DNA of 8,414 nt. Origin: an uncultured Lachnospiraceae bacterium (lineage in GTDB: Bacteria; Bacillota; Clostridia; Lachnospirales; Lachnospiraceae). Made by a program: the position numbers and the translations under genes. Every line of letters starts with the position of its first letter. Positions within the stretch are counted from its first letter, which is position 1. The stretch spans positions 1 through 8,414 of the forward strand of contig OMSM01000461.1 in NCBI GenBank assembly GCA_900313745.1, written 5' to 3'. Of the stretch, positions 4,338 to 8,414 are shown in pieces. Under the pieces are notes generated by a model that made no database searches, was not told where the DNA came from, and worked only from the letters and a program-made list of their open reading frames with translations.

Positions 4338-6230
4338 ATGTATTATCCTGACGAGCTGATTGAAAAGGTCCGGGCGGCTAACGACATCGTCGACGTCGTC
4401 GGAGCTTATGTGCATCTCAAAAAACAGGGGCGGAACTATTTCGGGCTTTGCCCCTTTCATAATGAAAAATCACCGTCTTTTTCTGTAAACGGGGACAAGC
4501 AGATTTTCCACTGCTTCGGATGCGGCGTCGGCGGAAACGTGATCACATTTCTCATGAAGTATGAGAATTACACATTTCAGGAAGCGCTGAAGGTTCTTGC
4601 GGACAAGGCAGGGATAACCCTGCCCGAGGCGGAGTTCTCGGAGGAGATGAAGAAGGCGCAGGAAAGGCGCGGAGCTCTCTTTTCCATCAACAAGGATACG
4701 GCGACCTATTACTACAGGATGCTCCGGTCCCCCAGGGGAAGCACCGGGATGAAGTATCTGGAGGGAAGGTCTCTTACTCCGGAGACGATGAAGAAGTTCG
4801 GCCTGGGGTACGCGGACGGGAGAAATTCCGATCTCACGGCCTACCTCAGGGAGAAGGGATACTCCGACGAACTTATCCTTGCCTCGGGAGCTGCGGCATT
4901 TGACGAGAAGAGAGGAATTCACGACAAATTCTGGAACCGGGTGATATTCCCGATCCAGGATGTGAATCACAGGGTGATCGGTTTCGGCGGCAGGGTTATG
5001 GGGGACGGCAAACCCAAGTACCTGAATTCCCCGGAGACAGAGATCTTCGACAAGGGGAGGAATCTGTACGGCCTTAACCTCGCCAAGCAGTCCAGGCAGA
5101 GCGCTTTTATTCTATGTGAAGGCTATATGGACGTTATCGCGATGCATCAGGCAGGGTTCACCCAGGCGGTAGCCTCGCTTGGTACGTCCTTCACTTCCGG
5201 GCAGGCAGCAGTCCTCAGGCGGTATGTAAAGGAAGTGCTGCTCGCCTACGACAGCGACGGCGCGGGCATCCGGGCCGCACTAAGGAATATCGGGGTGCTC
5301 AGGGAGGCAGGCCTTAGGGCCAGGGTGATCGACCTTAAGCCGTACAAGGATCCGGATGAATTCATGAAGGCGCTCGGCAGGGAGGAGTTCGCGGAGAGAA
5401 TTAAGAACGCGGAGAATGCCTTCTTCTTTGAACTCAGGATGGCGGAGCAGCAGTATGACCTGCAGGATCCCGGAGGACGCACCGATTTCTGCAGGGAGGC
5501 GGCGAAAAAGCTTGCCGGGTTTGAGGACGAGATAGAGCGCGGGAATTATATCCGCTCCGTCGCGGCGAAATATTTCATGGATGAGGAAGCCTTAAGACGG
5601 ATGGTAGGCGCGTACGGGCTTGACCGGGAGGAGACCGCAGGAAACCCTTACAGCAGGAGGCAGGCCGCGGACGGCGTCGCGGGATACGGAGGAGTCCCTG
5701 CGGCGGCGAGAAGGGCTATGAATCAGGAAAGTTCCTCTGCGGGACAGCCGTCCTCTTCCGCCAAAGGGGCAGGCAGCGGCCCTGCAGGGGCAGGATCGGC
5801 GGGGACACCGGTTCAGGGCGGAACGAGAGACGAGGCGTACTTAATTACCTGGCTTAGTGAGGAGCCGTCTGTGTTTCCGTCCATCCGCCGGTATCTCGGC
5901 GCGGAGGATTTTACCTCCGGTATCTGCAGGCAGGTGGCGGAAAGGCTGTTTGCGGATCTGGAGGCCGGCAGGCCGCCGGATCCGGGCGGCTATATCGCGA
6001 TGTACACCGACGAGGAGGAACAGCGCGCCGCATCGGCGCTTTTCGTCCGGGACATCGGGATAAAGGGGAGCGAGCGGAGCAAAGCCCTTAAGGATCTGGC
6101 GGTATCCGTGAAGAAGGCTTCCATCGACAGGCAGTCTGCCCTGTCCGGAGATACGGAGGGGCTGATGCGGACGATCAGGGCGAAGAAGGAACTGCAGGAG
6201 CTGCAGAAAGCCGTATTTACGGTAAGTTGA
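4338..6230 (+). CDS. dnaG: DNA primase
   Basis: Synthesises the RNA primers for lagging-strand and origin replication and docks on the DnaB-type helicase. Of 630 residues, the N-terminal CHC2 zinc domain has Cys38, His41, Cys59 and Cys62 (CPFHNEKSPSF and HCFGCGVGG). The catalytic core follows, with FPIQDVNHRVIGFGGR and the TOPRIM signature: Glu261 in ILCEGYMDVIAMHQ, Asp305/Asp307 in LLAYDSDGAG, then YKDPDE. Residues about 463-497 are a Ser/Gly/Ala/Pro-rich linker, and the C-terminal part from about 498 is the helicase-binding region. All catalytic and zinc residues are intact, and the length is near the usual 590-630. ATG 4338 has GAGG only 4 bases upstream, a tight spacing, but the sequence MYYPDELIEKVRAANDIVDVV matches the normal family start. 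rpoD follows after 58 bases. Confidence 0.97.
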   Translation: MYYPDELIEKVRAANDIVDVVGAYVHLKKQGRNYFGLCPFHNEKSPSFSVNGDKQIFHCFGCGVGGNVITFLMKYENYTFQEALKVLADKAGITLPEAEFSEEMKKAQERRGALFSINKDTATYYYRMLRSPRGSTGMKYLEGRSLTPETMKKFGLGYADGRNSDLTAYLREKGYSDELILASGAAAFDEKRGIHDKFWNRVIFPIQDVNHRVIGFGGRVMGDGKPKYLNSPETEIFDKGRNLYGLNLAKQSRQSAFILCEGYMDVIAMHQAGFTQAVASLGTSFTSGQAAVLRRYVKEVLLAYDSDGAGIRAALRNIGVLREAGLRARVIDLKPYKDPDEFMKALGREEFAERIKNAENAFFFELRMAEQQYDLQDPGGRTDFCREAAKKLAGFEDEIERGNYIRSVAAKYFMDEEALRRMVGAYGLDREETAGNPYSRRQAADGVAGYGGVPAAARRAMNQESSSAGQPSSSAKGAGSGPAGAGSAGTPVQGGTRDEAYLITWLSEEPSVFPSIRRYLGAEDFTSGICRQVAERLFADLEAGRPPDPGGYIAMYTDEEEQRAASALFVRDIGIKGSERSKALKDLAVSVKKASIDRQSALSGDTEGLMRTIRAKKELQELQKAVFTVS

Positions 6231-6270
6231 GGCCTGCGCCCTGGCGGCAGGAACAAATTGACCAATCATT

Positions 6271-6276
6271 GAGGAG
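6271..6276 (+). promoter_or_regulatory. ribosome binding site of rpoD
   Basis: GAGGAG lies 12 bases before the ATG at 6289, longer than the usual 5-9. No other in-frame start lies between them, and the family alignment of MDEKLQEVLEKKLEELV supports 6289. The wide spacing might moderate sigma factor synthesis, but this is inference. Confidence 0.65.
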
Positions 6277-6288
6277 TGTGCTGTACAC

Positions 6289-7431
6289 ATGGATGAGAAA
6301 TTACAGGAAGTACTGGAAAAGAAGCTTGAGGAACTGGTCGCACTCGGAAGGAAGAACAAGAATGTTCTCGACAAGAAGGACGTCGACGGATTCTTCGGCA
6401 GCTTCGAGCTGGACGATGAGCAGTGGGAGATCGTTAACGCCTATCTGGAACAGAACGGCATTATTGTGAGCCTCCCTGAAGAGACGATGGACGAGGATGA
6501 TCCGTCCGACGCGGAGCTTATTGCCGAGGAGGAGGAAAATGAGGTAGAGCACAGCCTTGACATCGATATCGACGCGGTCGCCGAGGGAATCAACATTGAG
6601 GACCCGGTCAGGATGTACCTCAAGGAGATCGGCAAGGTGTCCCTTCTCACCGCGGAGGAGGAGACGGAGCTCGCGATGATCATGGAGAGCGACGACGAGG
6701 AGAAGGCAAAGGAAGCGAAGCAGCGCCTTGCAGAGGCAAATCTCCGTCTGGTCGTGTCCATAGCCAAGCGCTATGTGGGGCGCGGAATGCTCTTCCTCGA
6801 CCTGATCCAGGAGGGGAATCTGGGACTGATCAAAGCTGTGGAGAAGTTTGACTACCGCAAGGGCTTCAAGTTCTCCACCTATGCGACGTGGTGGATCCGC
6901 CAGGCCATTACCAGGGCAATTGCGGATCAGGCAAGGACGATCCGCATCCCCGTTCATATGGTTGAGACCATCAACAAGCTGGTTCGCGTGAGCCGCCAGC
7001 TGCTTCAGGAGCTTGGCCGTGAACCTACTCCCGAGGAGATCGCGAAGGAGATGAACATCCCGGTGGAAAGAGTGCGGGAGATCATCAAGATTTCCCAGGA
7101 GCCGGTATCCCTGGAAACCCCGATCGGTGAGGAGGAGGACAGCCATCTCGGAGACTTCATCCAGGACGACAACGTGCCTGTGCCTGCGGATGCTGCGGCT
7201 TTCTCCCTGCTGCAGGATCAGCTCCAGGAGGTGCTTAATACTTTGACGCCCAGGGAGCAGAAGGTGCTCCGGCTGCGCTTCGGCCTTGACGACGGCCGCG
7301 CCCGCACACTTGAAGAGGTGGGCAAGGAGTTCAATGTGACCAGGGAGCGCATCCGCCAGATCGAAGCCAAGGCGCTGCGCAAACTCCGCCATCCCAGCCG
7401 CAGCCGCAAGCTGAAGGACTACCTCGACTGA
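6289..7431 (+). CDS. rpoD: housekeeping RNA polymerase sigma factor SigA/RpoD
   Basis: The primary sigma-70 factor, directing RNA polymerase to -35/-10 promoters such as the two tRNA promoters in this window. Of 380 residues, region 1.1 is about 1-75, followed by an acidic stretch (68-95). Region 1.2 is about 103-136 (DPVRMYLKEIGKVSLL). Region 2 is about 147-218, with the -10-binding FSTYATWWIRQAITRAI. Region 3 is about 226-300. Region 4 is about 310-372, with the -35-binding helix-turn-helix in LEEVGKEFNVTRERIRQIEA. The length matches Firmicutes SigA (B. subtilis about 371), without the long non-conserved insert of proteobacterial sigma-70. It is co-directional with dnaG, as in the classical macromolecular-synthesis operon, and its stop overlaps the trmK start by one base. 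Confidence 0.98.
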   Translation: MDEKLQEVLEKKLEELVALGRKNKNVLDKKDVDGFFGSFELDDEQWEIVNAYLEQNGIIVSLPEETMDEDDPSDAELIAEEEENEVEHSLDIDIDAVAEGINIEDPVRMYLKEIGKVSLLTAEEETELAMIMESDDEEKAKEAKQRLAEANLRLVVSIAKRYVGRGMLFLDLIQEGNLGLIKAVEKFDYRKGFKFSTYATWWIRQAITRAIADQARTIRIPVHMVETINKLVRVSRQLLQELGREPTPEEIAKEMNIPVERVREIIKISQEPVSLETPIGEEEDSHLGDFIQDDNVPVPADAAAFSLLQDQLQEVLNTLTPREQKVLRLRFGLDDGRARTLEEVGKEFNVTRERIRQIEAKALRKLRHPSRSRKLKDYLD

Positions 7432-8225
7432 TGGGCGGCGCCGCAAAGGAAAGGGCGGATGTAAAACTCTCGCTCCGGCTTAAGGCCATCGTCGGAATGG
7501 TGACGCCCGGACCGCGGGTGATCGACGTCGGGACGGATCACGCCCTGGTCCCGATTGCCCTGGTTTCGGGCGGCAGGGCGGAGAGTGCAGTTGCGGCGGA
7601 TATCGCGCCGGGACCTCTCGCCATCGCGGAAGAGCATATCCGGGAGAAAGGCCTTGAGGACAGAATACGTACTGTCCTGAGCGACGGACTGGACCGCATA
7701 GATGTAATCCCAGGGGATCAGCTCATCATCTCCGGCATGGGCGGATACCTTATGTCGGGGATTCTTAAAAGGAATCCTGCCAAAACCCGGCAGTTCTCCG
7801 CACTTGTGCTCTCCCCTCAGTCCGATGCGGCAATGGTAAGGCACAGCCTTAAGGAGCTCGGCTTCACTGCCGCGGCGGAGAGTATGATTGAGGACAAGGG
7901 AAAGTTTTACCAGATTATCCGGGCAGTCCCGGTGCCGAAGGGCACTTCGGAGGAAGCGGGGGATCCCGCTGCGTCCGGGAAACTGCCGGGCAGCGGGGCT
8001 GCGTGCCGGGATGATCCGGAGGGACCGGACGAAGATGCCCGGGAGAGATACGGGCCGGTGCTGCTCGATTCGGAGGATCCTGTGCTTAAGAAGTATCTGA
8101 TCCGCCGGCGCGGCGCGGTGAGCCGCATACTGGAGGCGTCCTCCGCTGACAGCAAAAGCCCGGGAATAGCGGAGCTTTACGGGGAGTACAGGGCAATTAT
8201 CCGTGCCCTTGAGTATTATCACTGA
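7431..8225 (+). CDS. trmK: tRNA (adenine(22)-N(1))-methyltransferase
   Basis: An S-adenosylmethionine-dependent Rossmann-fold enzyme that makes m1A at position 22 of tRNAs. SAM-binding motif I is VIDVGTDHALVPIAL (Asp32, Gly34, Asp36, His37). An acidic motif II residue, Asp57, lies in AADIAPGPLAIAEEHI. ISGMGG (100-105) and VLSPQSD (126-132) are the characteristic TrmK/YqfN signatures. The protein has 264 residues, longer than the usual 225-240. The excess is a Gly/Pro/Glu/Asp-rich stretch at about 169-205, before RYGPVLL. ATG 7431 overlaps the rpoD TGA (7429-7431), suggesting translational coupling. No strong ribosome binding site is seen; AAGGA lies at 7413-7417. The start leaves about ten residues before the conserved LSLRLKAI. 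nif3 follows directly, the usual Firmicutes pairing. Confidence 0.93.
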   Translation: MGGAAKERADVKLSLRLKAIVGMVTPGPRVIDVGTDHALVPIALVSGGRAESAVAADIAPGPLAIAEEHIREKGLEDRIRTVLSDGLDRIDVIPGDQLIISGMGGYLMSGILKRNPAKTRQFSALVLSPQSDAAMVRHSLKELGFTAAAESMIEDKGKFYQIIRAVPVPKGTSEEAGDPAASGKLPGSGAACRDDPEGPDEDARERYGPVLLDSEDPVLKKYLIRRRGAVSRILEASSADSKSPGIAELYGEYRAIIRALEYYH

Positions 8226-8228
8226 GAG

Positions 8229-8235
8229 AGGGGAG
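8229..8235 (+). promoter_or_regulatory. ribosome binding site of the NIF3-family gene
   Basis: AGGGGAG lies 6 bases before ATG 8242 and favours this start over the ATG two codons later (8248). Confidence 0.75.
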
Positions 8236-8241
8236 AAACCT

Positions 8242-8414
8242 ATGCTGATGCGGGAGCTTATCGCGGTAATCGAGCAGTTCTGCCCGCGCTCCTTTGCTCT
8301 GGACTGGGACAACGTTGGTCTTCTGGCCGGACGGGGGGATAAGGAGGTCCGGAAGGTGCTCATCGCTTTGGATGCGACGTCTGACGTCATTGATGAGGCA
8401 GTCGGTCTTCGCGC
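8242..8414 (+). CDS. NIF3-family (Nif3-like dinuclear metal center) protein, 3' truncated by the window
   Basis: The first 57 codons of a YqfO/NIF3-family protein. The N-terminal signature is clear: a helix (MRELIAVIEQFCPRSFA), then LDWDNVGLLAG (residues 20-30), then KVLIALDATSDVIDEA. The His and Glu metal ligands lie downstream of the window. The family forms toroidal hexamers with a dinuclear metal site; its cellular function is not settled, though it is sometimes annotated as a GTP cyclohydrolase I type 2 homolog. The gene starts 16 bases after the trmK stop and is very likely co-transcribed with it. The trmK-nif3 pairing is a conserved Firmicutes arrangement. Confidence 0.93.
   Translation, partial: MLMRELIAVIEQFCPRSFALDWDNVGLLAGRGDKEVRKVLIALDATSDVIDEAVGLR

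Noticed and set aside
6301..7446. 381-codon open frame on the - strand opposite rpoD
   Set aside because: It mirrors the conserved sigma factor codons and its Leu/Val/His-rich translation fits no family.
7419..8390. 323-codon open frame on the - strand over trmK and nif3
   Set aside because: It is antisense to two well-supported genes and shows no motif or convincing ribosome binding site.

Overview
The window looks like a chromosomal segment from a GC-rich member of the Clostridia, most likely a Lachnospiraceae-type gut anaerobe. The reasons are the gene order dgt-dnaG-rpoD-trmK-nif3, a short Firmicutes-type sigma-A of 380 residues, purine-rich ribosome binding sites, and consensus sigma-A promoters in front of the tRNA genes. 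The taxonomic placement is inference from gene content and style; no marker gene was compared with a database.

Layout. Positions 1-2373 hold the 3' part of a glycoside hydrolase family 38 alpha-mannosidase that began before the window. A 200-base spacer follows, with a stable hairpin that lacks a U tract and then a tRNA promoter. Next comes a stable-RNA block: tRNA-Val(CAC) with its own promoter and terminator; a spacer of about 165 bases filled by a large nested inverted repeat (2704-2834); and a two-gene tRNA-Leu operon (CAG then AAG anticodons) with a consensus promoter and a terminator. None of the three tRNA genes encodes CCA. From 3243 to the end, five genes lie on the + strand: dgt (dNTP triphosphohydrolase-like), dnaG (primase), rpoD (sigma-A), trmK (tRNA m1A22 methyltransferase) and the start of a NIF3-family gene.

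How the genes fit together. dgt, dnaG and rpoD form a macromolecular-synthesis cluster: control of dNTPs, primer synthesis at the fork, and housekeeping transcription initiation. trmK overlaps the rpoD stop by one base and nif3 follows after 16 bases, so both are probably co-transcribed with rpoD. TrmK acts on tRNAs with A at position 22. By my alignment both tRNA-Leu genes here have A22 and the tRNA-Val has G22. The mannosidase is an unrelated sugar-catabolism gene.

The protein-coding part is ordinary. I found no phage, IS transposase, CRISPR array, toxin-antitoxin pair or defence system. The parts worth a second look are the nested palindromic element between the tRNA units, the A34 tRNA-Leu, a dyad over the tRNA-Val -35 region, and a low-complexity insertion in TrmK.
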